From positions 1,612,001 through 1,676,000 of the forward strand of contig CM044880.1 of assembly GCA_024500155.1 (NCBI GenBank): a stretch of DNA of 64,000 nucleotides, given 5' to 3'. The position numbers were made by a program, and so were the translations under genes. Below the pieces are notes generated by a model that worked only from the letters and a program-made list of their open reading frames with translations, ran no database searches and had not been told where the DNA came from. Shown one piece after another: positions 18,034-30,600 of this stretch; position 1 is the stretch's first letter; each line of letters opens with the position of its first letter. This stretch comes from Chenopodium formosanum. Taxonomy: Eukaryota > Streptophyta > Magnoliopsida > Caryophyllales > Amaranthaceae.

Positions 18034-19463
18034 CGTTGCTGCTTCTTCTTAAGAAATTCTTAAACGATTTCCCGAAAAAAATTGAAGCTTTAGATAGTTG
18101 CTGGTTTTAATGGTGATAATTTTGCAGAAATTGGAGGGAGAATTCATGTTCGGCGGGATTTTTGAAAACGATGAAAAAATTAGGGCACTTTGACTAATGA
18201 CTATACTAATACTAGATTACTAGTAATGTGCAACTGTGCAACACCAACGGTCCCATTGACCCCATAATAAATCACAAGCGCATAAGTCATAACAAGCTAA
18301 GGCTCAAGTAAAGACGTTAAAAACTAATACAAGTATACAACTGACCCAAATTCAATCTATTTGAAAATACCCTATTCAAATTTAGACTCACATAAACACA
18401 ATAATTTAACATGATTCAACTTTTAAATGCACGCAACCTAACCTGATCAACCTTACTAAACCCGACCCGAGTACCTGATTTATAGAGACTTACAAGGCTA
18501 CATTGTCAAGCACACTTCCACCAACATTTGAAGTTAGTTATGGAGTGATAGATTACTCTAAATAGCATGGATGAGCCATAATATGAATCACTTCATTAGC
18601 CTCTCTTAATACATGAGAAAATATACTTATAATTTTGCTTCATTTTTGTTAAGAATTTTGTAACAAATTAGCTACGGAGTAGTACTCTGTTAGTTTAAAT
18701 TACTAGTTTCGTGCTCAATTTTACCTTTTCATGGTTTATTACTTAATCATTCACATAATTACTCACATAGTCACATTACATAGAACCATGACTCTAAGTA
18801 GCCAAATAAAACAACTTATTTAAGATTACGGGTCTATTCTCTTCAGTTTAATTCCAGTTCAGTTCAGTTCCTAATTCTCTTCTCTCATAAACAATTCATT
18901 TAACCTTTATTCAATTCAACTTAATTTAGTAAAAAAGAACAGGCCCTAAGAGAATATAATTTTATGCAACTTTTATCTAGTAATTCATCACAAGTTCATA
19001 AAGAAGTAGAAGGGCTAGGAAAGTAGGTTGACATATTTGTAAATGTTGGACCAACAATAGATGCAACAAGATTTTTGTTTATTAACCCGTGAAGTTCTTA
19101 TGGTATATGTTGTTCTTGTAAATTATTCATCCATAGATGCTTCCATACCAATTCAATGGTCAAAATTACCGTTCATCCTTGTAATACTAATTTTAGGGTG
19201 CATTATAATGAATTACATCCTTGTTTAACATTTACCAACCAATAAATTAAGGAAAGTAAAACTATATTTTCAAAATACAGCACTAAACCATCTATTTTCT
19301 CCCTTAATTTTCTCGTCATAAAACACCAATATGAGCTTCGTTACGTTGTACATGATCAAATCTTTTTTCTCCTCTTCCTAGCAAATAAGGGAGAGTAAGA
19401 TTTCTATAATTCATCTTTCCCTTGTTCGTAGGAAGAACAGAAAAATTAGTGTTTAGGAAAATC
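18034..19463. other. Divergent spacer between MCM10 and beta-galactosidase A
   Basis: Contains the MCM10 5' UTR and promoter on the left, a Tourist-like MITE at 18830-18946, and the promoter of the plus-strand beta-galactosidase on the right. No other gene is visible. Confidence 0.6.
18830..18946. mobile_element. Tourist-like MITE, copy 2
   Basis: About 117 bp. It starts GGGTCTATTCTCTTCAGTTT and ends AAGAACAGGCCC, followed by TAA. It shares the TTCAGTTCAG interior and the AACAGGCCC terminus with the copies at 54590 and 55450. The left 3-bp duplication is imperfect (TAC). Confidence 0.6.
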
Positions 19464-22400
19464 ATGGCAAAATGTAGTAAATACATGGTTATGTACATGC
19501 TAGCCGTTCTCTTCTTGTTTGTCACCGTAAGTTGTGATGAAGAGAATGTTGAAGATGATGTACCGAAACCAGGAACGCCTTCTAGCATTACCTTTGATGG
19601 GCGATCCTTGTTTATCAATGGAAAACGGGAGCTCATCTTCTCCGGATCAATCCATTACCCTCGTGTTCCTGTCGCGGTATGTATGAGACTTTTGTACTCT
19701 TTTTCATAACTAGGTCAATTTAAATAGCAAATATTTCCTTAATTATACTACCTCCATTACAGGTTATGTGCAACGATTTGACATAAAGCAGAGAGGGAAA
19801 AAGTCTAATCGTTGCACATAACCTGTAACGAAGGTAGTATAATGTGTACTAATTAATGGCAATGTCACATTTTGGGGTTTAATGTAGTTGTGGGATAGCG
19901 TCCTTGACAAAGCTAAAGAGGGTGGCCTAAATGCAATCCAAACTTACGTCTTTTGGAACATTCACGAGCCAATTAAAGGACAGGTAACTCACTAACTGTT
20001 ATACTAATAAGCAATAAACAGAAATAACTTATCTCTTGATGCGTGAACCAAACTGACAATAGCCGCGTCGTGGAGAACCACTGACCTAAAAGACGATTCC
20101 GCGCTACCTCCCGGTGCAGTAGACAATTGCGGTCGCCCTCCAGGATAAGCACGGCGCCGGAGTTTATGTGCACTCACAAACCCGACTGGAACTCAGAATA
20201 CTTGCCCAGAAAACAGAACAGGAAGAACATGTGTTTAAATAATTTTAGAGAAGAGAGTAGACTGATTGTGTGTTGTGTTTTGGCTGAGAAAACCACCGAA
20301 TATTTATAGGGTGAAGAGGAAAAACGGGAAGCATAAAAGGTGGGAAGAACCTGGCCAAGAAGATGACCAGATTAATCTAGTCAGTCAACAAACGAGGCAA
20401 GAAACAAGGGAGTGAATTAATCAGCTAAAATCAAGGGATTAATGGCTGATTAATTCCCACAACAGTCAGAAAATCCCAACAGTCAAAAACGGATACTTGG
20501 AATATTCTGTTAACAAGAAAAAGGAAATAAAATTTCTCCAAAAAGATAACAAGGACCCACGCCCGCGCATCGCATTCCCCAAGACCCGAGGCCCGAGCCC
20601 GACCCGGCTCGGCTCGGCGCGCGCGTGTGTGTGTGTGTGGAGTAACACACACCTCCAACTTACTCAACTAAGTAGTGCTAAAGCACTACAATATAAAAAC
20701 AAGGAAAAACCTTCCTCCCCAATCAATGTGGGACTTTTCCCCTTCCATTGTTTTTCTCTCTCTCTCTCTCTTATTTTTTTCCTAACACTCTAGCATTATA
20801 TCAAGAACTTCCAACACTAACGTCATACGAAGTATGTCTTTTGACAATACAATCATTACATTTGCACCCCAAATCACACATACTTAATATAATTCCATGC
20901 ACCTTAGCTTTATACAACGAAGGTCATAATGTTTTCATTACAATGCACGACATGCTCATTTTTGGTCTAATGTATAACCAATGATCGATTTGGTAAAGTT
21001 TATTGTCATATCTTTCTTGCAGTACAATTTCACAGGCAATTATGATTTGGTGAAATTCATGAAACTAATACGTGAAAAGGGAATGTGGGCAGTTCTTAGG
21101 GTCGGACCATTCATCCAAGCTGAATGGAATCATGGGTAATAATAGTCAAGTATAATTAAATTACCAATATTTTTACATAATTTAGTATTATTACTAAATA
21201 AATGCTAATTATCTTAATATGAAATTTTGGCCTTGTGACAGTGGACTTCCATATTGGTTAAGAGAGGAGCCTAATATCACATACCGAACCGATAATCCGG
21301 CATACAAGGTGATCAATCACAATAACACTGTTACTTATTATATACTAGTACATGATTTTTATCTTAATTAATTGGTATTATATTATGCAAAATAAAAACT
21401 AGTGTATGTAATATATGCAGATGAATATGGAGAAATGGGTTACCCAAGTGGTTAACCTGATGAAGGACAACAACTTATTTGCTCCCCAAGGAGGTCCCAT
21501 TATGATGGCTCAGGTATTAAAATTACCACAATGGTTAGTTAAGATTCCCTTTGTACAATTTGTACGTATGAAATTAATTAGTTGATAACATGACAACTAA
21601 ATTTAATTTGGTGGATGAGGTTGTTTGTATGAAATTTATTTTCCCATCACCCTTCTCGATCTTTTTGTAGATTGAGAACGAGTACGATCATATAAGAGAT
21701 GCCTTCGATGAAGCAGCAGAGAGATACATCAAATGGGCAGGACAAATGGCTGTTGGCCTCAAAACTGATGTACCATGGCTTATGTGCAAATCTAAAGATG
21801 CACCCGGCGAAGTGGTAAAATATAGTAAATTTAGCTCACAAACTATTGAAAAAACAGCAGTTGGTATCTTGTTTAATTTGTGTACTTTGTATGTTTTTTT
21901 GGGCGAGGCAGATCAATGCATGTAATGGCAGGCATTGTGGAGATACATTCAAAGGTCCAAATACTCCTGGAAAGCCTTATTTGTGGACCGAGAATTGGAC
22001 TGCTCAGTAAGAAGTTTTACCCTGTAAATGTATCAAAAATTAAAATAGCCTTGTTAACTTGATCTATACATGATTCACATACTCTGTGTTTGTTTACAGG
22101 TATAGAGTTTTCGGAGATGCACCTTCTCAAAGGGCGGCTGAAGATATCGCCTTTTCAGTGGCTCGTTGGTTCTCAAGAAATGGAAGCCATGTCAACTATT
22201 ACATGGTACACATGTTGATCAATATTCTTATCACTATACTTGCATAGTGATAGGATACAATGTTTCTTTTAAACCTTAAACGGAATATCAATCTACTGGC
22301 TTATGAAATAATTTGCGACTTTATATACTAATTGTTTAGTTGTGGTATATGTAGTATCATGGTGGTACAAATTATGGAAGAACTGCTGCCTCCTTTGTCA

Positions 22401-25400
22401 CCACTCGCTACTACGATGAAGCTCCAATTGATGAATTTGGTAATAAGCCTTTTTAATTTTTCCCCTGTTACGTAAATATATAGTGTATATAGTTCATCAC
22501 ATAGATGATACATAATTGGGATTCTTTTTCTCTGAATGATGATTGTTAGGTCTAATAAGAGAGCCCAAATGGGGTCACTTGAAGGATTTGCACCAGGCTC
22601 TTGTGCTAGCCAAGAAGCCCATTCTTGAAGGAAAGCTTCGTATCAAAAAGAACGGTTTTGATTTTGAGGTATGTATAACCTAGAATAAAATTAAATGATA
22701 GTGTTAATTCCGTATGAATTTAGTTCGTTGTCACATTATCAATTCAAATAACTTTAACGTGTGATAATTTTTGGACTTAGAAGTTAACAAATCAATACGA
22801 TTTCTAATAATCATGTATGTAATAATGGGCAGGCAAATTTCTATGAGAAGGGTGACCTTTGTGCTGCATTCCTATGGAACAACCACACACATGAAGTAAA
22901 AACGATGAAATTCAGAGGCAAAGAGCATGTAGTTCCACCCAAGTCCATTAGCATCCTACCAGATTGCAAGACTCTAGTCTATAATACCGACTATGTGAGT
23001 ATTAACTTATAAATATTAAAACATACATATGGATGTTTATTTATCAGTTTATCAACCTCAATCTTTAATTTATGCTATATGAAACGAAAATCGTTTTCTC
23101 TTAATTCGATAAACAGATGGTAGCTCAACATAGTGCAAGAGAATTTGTCAAGTCTGAGGTAGCGCATAGGAACCTTAGATGGGAGAAAACGACGGAGAGC
23201 ATACCAAGAGATGGCGTCTTCTCAAGGGAACCTAAAGAACAATACTTTGTTACCAAAGATAAAAGTGACTATTTGTGGTACAGAACCAGGTAAAATATAA
23301 TAAAAGCTACCAATGTTATATGTCCTCTCTAATTGATCGATGCACATAAAGACATAAGAGTATTGCTCTAGTTGTATGTCAACGTGACCATTACCTTACT
23401 TGTTTCACATGTTTAATTGTACTAATACAATATTTTGTTTTGTGTGTGTGTGTGCGTGTGCGTGTTTTTTTCCTCGCTCATTTCCACCTTTCAGTATAGA
23501 TCTAGACAGTTCAGACTTGCCATTTAAAAAGTCCCTTCGACCAGTTTTGCAAGTGCTCAGTCTTGGCCACGCTTTGGTCGCCTATGTCAACGGAGAATTT
23601 GTTGGTATGCTTTATGGAAACTGCATGATTTTGTTTCTTAATTTACCACCATATACATGTTTAAAAACTTATTTCAATCAATATTCTCTAATCTTGACAC
23701 ACTAGATGCTACTAATATTACACATTAAAAAAAAAACGCGAATTGGTACGGTGCAAAAAGTGTAGTCAATAAGTTAACAAGAACAATGTACGTACTTAAA
23801 TAATTTGACATGCAAATTAATTTGTCCTTTAATAAACCTCACACTTCTATTTTCATTTTTCTAGGAACTGGACATGGAGTAAAGCGAGAATACAACTTCC
23901 CATTTTCAGTAGCCATAAGATTGAAGGAAGGATTAAACAATATTTCAATTTTGGGATGCACAGTTGGAATGCCGGTAATTAAGTACAAAACACACTTGAA
24001 TTTTCATTCTTATTTCTAATTTAATTTTTAATATAGCATGTATGTCAACTGATCATAATGCATGAATACACTTAAATCTTATGAAGGATAGTGGAAGCTA
24101 TATGGAACGTAGGTTTACTGGGATCAGATCAGTAGAGCTCTTAGGTCTCGGTACCGGAAACCTTGATATCTCCTTCAATGGCTGGCATCACACGGTAAAC
24201 TAACGTCGTACAAAGAAATTAAATTTTATTTTTAATTAAGTATTTAGACTAACAACTTGTATAATGTAATGTATGGTTCAATCTAGGTTGGTTTGGAAGG
24301 AGAGAAGCTCCAGTACTTCACTGACGAAGGAGTATCAAGGGCTAAATGGACCCCTGCTTCAGGTGTTGGTGAACCTCTTACTTGGTACAAGGTACGACTC
24401 GTATGTACGAGTTATAACTACGTACCATGATTAGTTTCCGAGTTTATTGTTACATTAGTAGTTCAAAATTGTACGTATATTATTCAATCTTTTTTATTGA
24501 AGGATAACTAACTTGAGCGACTATTTTTAGGCCTACTTTGATGCACCAGAGGGAGATGAACCGTTAACTATTAGACTACAAAACATGACCAAAGGTATTG
24601 CTTGGATAAATGGCCAAAGCATCGGGCGTTTCTGGTCATCTTACCTTACAGTCATGCAAAGCCCTTCTCAAAACGAGTAAGTGATCAAATTTGTCATACA
24701 AAAATTCGATAATTATTCTGCCACTTTAACCATCAACTTCACGATTGGTTTTATACCCTGTCAGTAAATCTTTATATTTAACGATTAATTGTATATGTTA
24801 GTGTAGTGTCAAAAAAGTTCACTATTAAATAAAACATTATTGAATTAAGATTGAGAAAAATAATGTTGTAGGTACCACATCCCAAGATCGTTCCTAAGGC
24901 CTAAGGACAACTTGTTGGTGATCTTCGACGAGGCTGGAGGAAACATTGACACAGTTCAAATCGAAACAGTGAATAGGGATAGTGTTTGCAGCTTCATAGA
25001 GGAAGATTGGTCAGCCGATGTGTGGTCTTGGAAGAGAAATGGGAACGAAATTGTGCCTGCAGGTGATACCCCTCAACTTAAGGCCTCCCTCAAGTGCCCT
25101 AAGGACAAAGTCATCAATCGCGTTGAGTTTGCTAGTTTTGGCAACCCTAAAGGTGTTTGTGGCTACTTCCTTCTTGGTGATTGCAACTCTCCCAACACCG
25201 TTAAAGTCGTTGAACAGGTGAATATAATCATTTATTATACAAATTATGTCTAGTCTCATTAGTGATCATATTAATAGTGACAGTGTGGGCGTGTGGTATG
25301 TACATATTTACTAATTTAATTTAGTCATATAGTCCCTATGTCATTTAATGTCCGACCTTAAATGCCTAAGAGTCGAGTTACTATGGCCCTAATAGCATTA

Positions 25401-25597
25401 TCGATTGTTCATACATAATACGGAGTAATATATATATAGTGACACGTACTTTTTTTTATTGTTTTTATGAGCAGAATTGTTTGGGAAAAGAGAGTTGCAC
25501 GATACCAATAAATGAGACAACGTTCGACAAGGAGGCATGCCCAAACGTAGCAAAGAAGACATTTGCCGTGCAAGTGAAATGTGGACGTAGAGGATAG
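19464..25597 (+). CDS. Beta-galactosidase A (GH35, BGAL13/14-like)
   Basis: Secreted wall-active exo-galactosidase by family. There are nineteen exons: 19464-19676, 19888-19983, 21023-21135, 21242-21308, 21421-21513, 21671-21814, 21912-22006, 22100-22205, 22355-22439, 22550-22668, 22833-22994, 23117-23289, 23495-23604, 23865-23974, 24087-24194, 24287-24391, 24531-24676, 24872-25217 and 25475-25597; 2514 nt, 837 aa. It has an N-terminal signal peptide (MAKCSKYMVMYMLAVLFLF). The acid/base region is IENEY (195-199); the nucleophile is Glu269 in LWTENW; YHGGTNYGRT lies at about 310. The C-terminal SUEL-type lectin domain has FASFGNP and CLGKESC. An in-frame ATG 42 nt upstream exists, but the ATG at 19464 gives a cleaner signal peptide. 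PRVPVA-LWD replaces the usual PRSTPEMWP. Intron 1 holds a hairpin MITE and intron 2 a solo LTR. The gene is intact. Confidence 0.95.
19748..19836. mobile_element. Short Stowaway-like hairpin MITE in intron 1 of beta-galactosidase A
   Basis: An 89-bp element whose arms, CTACCTCCATTACAGGTTAT... and ...ATAACCTGTAACGAAGGTAG, pair over about 30 bp with few mismatches. It is flanked by TA on both sides (19746-19747 and 19837-19838). CTACCTCC-type termini with a TA duplication are typical of Stowaway (Tc1/mariner) MITEs. Confidence 0.75.
19997..20816 (-). mobile_element. Solo LTR in intron 2 of beta-galactosidase A
   Basis: An 820-bp insertion with termini TGTTA...CCAACA, flanked by a perfect 5-bp target duplication CTAAC (19992-19996 and 20817-20821). 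Read on the minus strand it starts TGTTGGAAGTTC and contains TATAAATA (about 20311-20304), expected of an LTR promoter. This puts it antisense to the host gene. It has a GC-rich patch near 20560-20620 and GT and CT microsatellites. No internal retrotransposon sequence or second LTR is present, so it is a solo LTR left by recombination. Confidence 0.85.
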
Positions 25598-27689
25598 AAG
25601 CCTTGCATGTTGATTTTTTTATATGGGTGTGGTATATGATTGTCATTGTAATTTTTTTAACCCTCTTTTTGGCTAGATATACAGTAGATATTTGTATTAT
25701 ATAATGTACTGTATTTATTAGATAGGAATTGAAATTTCAGAAGCCATTAGAATCCAACTCAAAAGCAGAGCTTTGCATGTCTTACAATCAATTCTTATCA
25801 TCATCTAGCCATGTGATATATCTACTTTTCTAGTGAATTGGTACTCGTATCCATTACGGGTTAAAAAGTAAAGAAAGAATTGAGTGCAATCCGACTTGAT
25901 TGGTTGTACCCTGTACGTCACTAGAAATAAATGACTTAAACTCATACCATGATATACATTTAATACTATTTAAAAAAAGTCATACGTACAAGCAAGCTAT
26001 AAGACGAATAGTGGCATTAGTGGTGTGGTAACGAATTATTTTATTTATTTTTTAGTTAGTTCTAGACTTCTAGATAACGTTATACTAGCTAACTAGTACA
26101 AAGACTACAAACCCATACCAAGATATATACTTTTACCAATTATAATTTCACAATAAAAAAAATTTTAAAAAAAAATATTGACATGTTTTTCAACAACAAT
26201 CATTCAAATTAAACAAGTTGGATATTCACAATCTAATTAGTTTTATGTAATTTAATTTTTAAGAGATGAAAAATGAGAAGATATATTGATGATGTTGTAA
26301 TAATAATGTACTTCCTCCGTTCTTTTTTACTTGACCCGCTTTGACTTTTACACTATTCATCACCTCTCCTTTGACCGTCTTTTGTGAATGATATGTAAGG
26401 AAAAATATATTCATATAATATCTTTTTTAATTCGTCTCAATAAGTACTATCATAATATACAACTTTTATAATTTATACTTATAGAATTAAAGTTATTGAT
26501 CGCTAAAGTTTTGCATTGGCAAACGTGATAAAAGAAACAGGTCAAGTAAAAAAGAACGGAGGAAGTAATAATTAATTTCATGATATTAATTAGGAGGTTG
26601 CCTAAGTAGGCTAAGTTTTTTTTTTTTTATTTTTTTATTTTTTTTGTGGGATGGGGGGGGGGGGGGGGGAGCGCAATAGGAGGTTGCTTAATGCTTAACC
26701 ATTATTGATCAACTATCATTTTCATTTTTACGGTCAAATGAATTTTATAAACTCTGATCGTAATTTGTTAATACGAGTAGTATATAAGAGAAATCATAAC
26801 TAAGTGAAATTTTGTTAGAAGTGTGTTAAGGTGCATTCAATTCTCTTGAATTTCACTAATCTAAAAATATTTAGCTTAACTCAACCTAATAAATTTAAAC
26901 TTATTAGAACTTATTTGAATTTATAAGCAAGAACTTTATGGACCTTATTGACTTATTAGAACTTATTTAGTTGTAATATGTAAAATGACGAATAGCATAA
27001 CTATTTGGCAACGGATGTAGTATTATTAGCTCCAACCAAAGAAGTATATAGCCATCAGTTCATTATTAGATTAGTCATGCACTCATGATGAATCAAAACA
27101 AAAGTACCATTTATATTTTTGACTTCAAATCTCAAAAGAAGATTCTAATAAACAAGTGTCAAATCTCAAATGTGTTTGGGCACATAACATTGATCAAGAT
27201 TTGTAAAGAGAACGATAAAGTACCACTTTTATCCTCTAACTAATGAATTGAAGAATGAAATAGCCCAATCTTCGTTTCTTCTATGTCACAATCTTTTTGA
27301 AACATACTTGTATGTTAGTATGTAAAAGATAACAACATTAAGATTATTCTTTTAAAAGATGAAAGTGAAAGAAAATAACATAATTAATCAGGAAGTACTT
27401 CGTATAAAGATATGATAGATGCTTAAATAATAGGATACACTTTTGCATATTTTTCAAATGATGAGAATCAAGTAGGAGAGTATTAATAATGTAATACAAG
27501 GTACATGAGAATAAGAATGTTTCGAAAACAAAAGTTTGTACAAACGTATTTTTGAACAATCTAAAGTATATCTCATCTCACTACTTGATGCCTACTTACT
27601 ACAAACATAGAAATAACAAAGAAAGAACTAAACATTTTAAACCAAAAATAAAGAAAGGAAATTTTCTTCAGAATAAGACCTATAAGTTT
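25598..27689. other. Convergent spacer between beta-galactosidases A and B
   Basis: Both flanking genes end here, so it should hold two 3' UTRs. It contains a Stowaway MITE (26311-26565) and a 17-nt G run at 26653-26669. No further gene is seen. Confidence 0.6.
26311..26565. mobile_element. Stowaway MITE
   Basis: A 255-bp element with long terminal inverted repeats: CTTCCTCCGTTCTTTTTTAC at the left and GTAAAAAAGAACGGAGGAAG at the right are exact complements, and the match extends inward to GACC/GGTC. TA flanks both sides (26309-26310 and 26566-26567). This is the classic CTCCNTCCGT Stowaway end. It lies in the spacer between the convergent beta-galactosidases. Confidence 0.88.
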
Positions 27690-30600
27690 TCATTCCTTGG
27701 GGCTGCACCTCACTTGTATGGCCAACACTTTGGTTGTTTCCTTAGGACAATTGTTATCGCCTTTGTCGAATAGGTTTCTATCAACTGGAATCGTGCAACT
27801 ATCCTTTCCCAAACAATGCTGCTCGTAACAAAATAAACAAGAGTATTAATTATTGTTTATTTATATAATTTGAATGATATAAATTAATGTAACAAAAATA
27901 ATCCACAAGAATAAGGTCTTAAAATATGCTTGCCTCCTCTACAATCTTTTGGGAGTGTGGAGAGTTGCAAGTGCCAAGGATGAAGAAGCCACAAACACCA
28001 TAAGGGTTGCCAAAGCTAGCAAACTCGACGTGACTGATGACCTTATTGTTAGGGCATCTGAGTGATGCCTTCAACTTTGGGTCATCAACCGCGGCAATTA
28101 TGTCATGGGCATCTCTTTTCCATGATGTTACGCTTGGTGGCATGTTTTCGGATATGTAGCTGCAAATCACATCACGGTGTACTGTCTCAATTTGGACTGT
28201 GTCTATGTTCCCTCCTGCCTCGTCGAAGATCACCAAGAAGTTGTCCTTAGGCTTAAGGTATGATCTTGGAATGCGGTACCTGTAACATTTTTTTTTGCAT
28301 TTTCAATCATTAAATCGCGTTGCATGAACATACTTTATTGGTAGCAATAACTTGTATATAAACTTAATTTTGATGTGTAACTTTGTTGGATTGATGTTAT
28401 TATAGTGCATTTTATAATATTAACCTATAAAGATTATCTTATATATTCATGGATAGTCAAAACTAAAAGTATTTAATTTCTAGACTCTTGGAGATCATGA
28501 AATAAAATTGAATTAATTGAAAAGGGATAAAGAGTACTATACTAGTATACTTGTTTCTTAAAACTTACTCGCTTTGAGAAGGTGTGTCCCGTATGGTGAG
28601 GAAGGTCGACCAGTAACGTCCTATGCTTCTCCCATTGACCCAAATCACTCCTTTAGTCATATTCTCCATTCTGATAGCTACTGGATCATTTCCCTCCGGC
28701 GCATCAAAGTGTGTCTACAAACAAGTTTAGCTTGCTCGTTATTATATCCAAAAAAATCATTTGTGTTGTGGTCACATTTATCTAAATCGTCTATCCCACT
28801 TTATGTGTAACACTTTATACACGTGATAGTGTGTATGGCACTTTTTGACAAGATTAAAGATTTTGATACTGAATTTTTAGTCAAGGTAAACAAAAAAATA
28901 TAATTTTACCTTATACCAAGTAAGTAATTCACCAGGTCCCTTTGCCGGTGTCCAATGTGCCTTACTAGCTCCTTCCTCGGTGAAGTACTGAAGCTTCTCT
29001 CCATGCAAACCAACCTACATGATGCAAATTATATAATTAAAATTTCTATTCAACATTTAACAAAATCAGTACAAATTATATACGTAGCGAGTCGTTTAAT
29101 TATACCGTGTGATGCCACCCATTGGAAGAAAGATCAAGTTCTCCAGTACCTAAACCTTGGATTTCAAGGAATTTTAGCCCTGTCCATCTTCTTTCCATAT
29201 AGCTTCCACTATCCTTCATATCAATAGATTAATAGAGTTTGATTAATATATATTTTGTCTATATTATATTCGAGTTTGTAACACATTTGTACAAGAAACG
29301 GTTCATTTAGTTGATTACCTTGGTACGTACTTAGGCTATAAATAAGCAAATTGTAGTTAGATTTGGGTTAGGGAAGTTAGAAAACTATGGACATTTCACC
29401 CCCTATTGGTTGCCGTAATTGTAAGCAATTAGCCGGACTCTTTATACAAGTACATAATTAGCCACAGTATGCTCTTACCGGCATTCCCATTGTGTTGCTC
29501 AAAATTGATATATTGTTGACACCTTCTGTCAAATGTACAGGTGCTTGGAAAGTGAAAGCAGGAGCTCTATGGAATCCGTGGCTTGATCCTTCGAAAGGTA
29601 AAACAAAGATTACGAGCATTAAACAATGATCAAATAGCTCTTTATTAAATTTTATTAGTAGGTCTCGTATACAACCATTGTGTATAACAAAAGTCAATCT
29701 TTGATGAAGTTGACTTTTATGTGATTGGGGTGACTTGTATACAAGTACACTCGACCTATTAATTGTATATAATTTCTGCTCGAGTTTATTTATTTTAATA
29801 AAAAAATCAAAGGCTAATACCATACCTATGTATTTTCCATTGACAAAGGCTTGCAAGGAGTGACCAAGATGGTAAAGCTGTAAGACTGGTTGGAAGGACT
29901 TTCTAAAAGGCAAGTCAACATTGTCCAATTCTACACTGAAATTCAAAGTTTCATTTATTATTTAACATTCATTAGTAATGAAGAATTCAAAGTAATACAT
30001 TTGTTTAAATTAATTAAGCAACATTATTATGTTACCTTGTTCTGTACCACAAATAGTCTGTTTTGTCCTCTGCAGTATGAAACTGTTCCATTGGAGCCCT
30101 TGAGTAGACATCAGATTTAGGTGAGATGATTTCATTAGTCTTCTCCCATTTCAAATCCTTGTTAGCTTTCTCGGATCTAACAAACTCCCTTGAACTATGT
30201 TGCGCGATCATCTGTTTGTCAGATTAAATGCCAGGGTCTTATGTATGTCACCATTAAAAGAATTGATGCAGAATAATGTATTGATCAAGCTAGCACTCTT
30301 TCAAGTGAAAATTTACTCGATTTGGACGGATTGATTATGCAAATAGGAAACACTTACAGAGTCTGTATTGAGCACAACAGTCTTGCAATCAGGCAAGATA
30401 CTGATGGACTTTGGTGGAAGGGTGTGCTCTTTGCCTCTGAATTTCACAGTTTCTGATGTATGAGTACGGTTATTCCACAGAAAAGCAGCACAAAGGTTGT
30501 TCTTCTCGTAGTAACGTGCCTGATCATTGCATAAATTTATAGGTAATTAGCTAACATGTCCTGTGTGACAAGAATTGTCACATTTATAATTGTTAAACAA

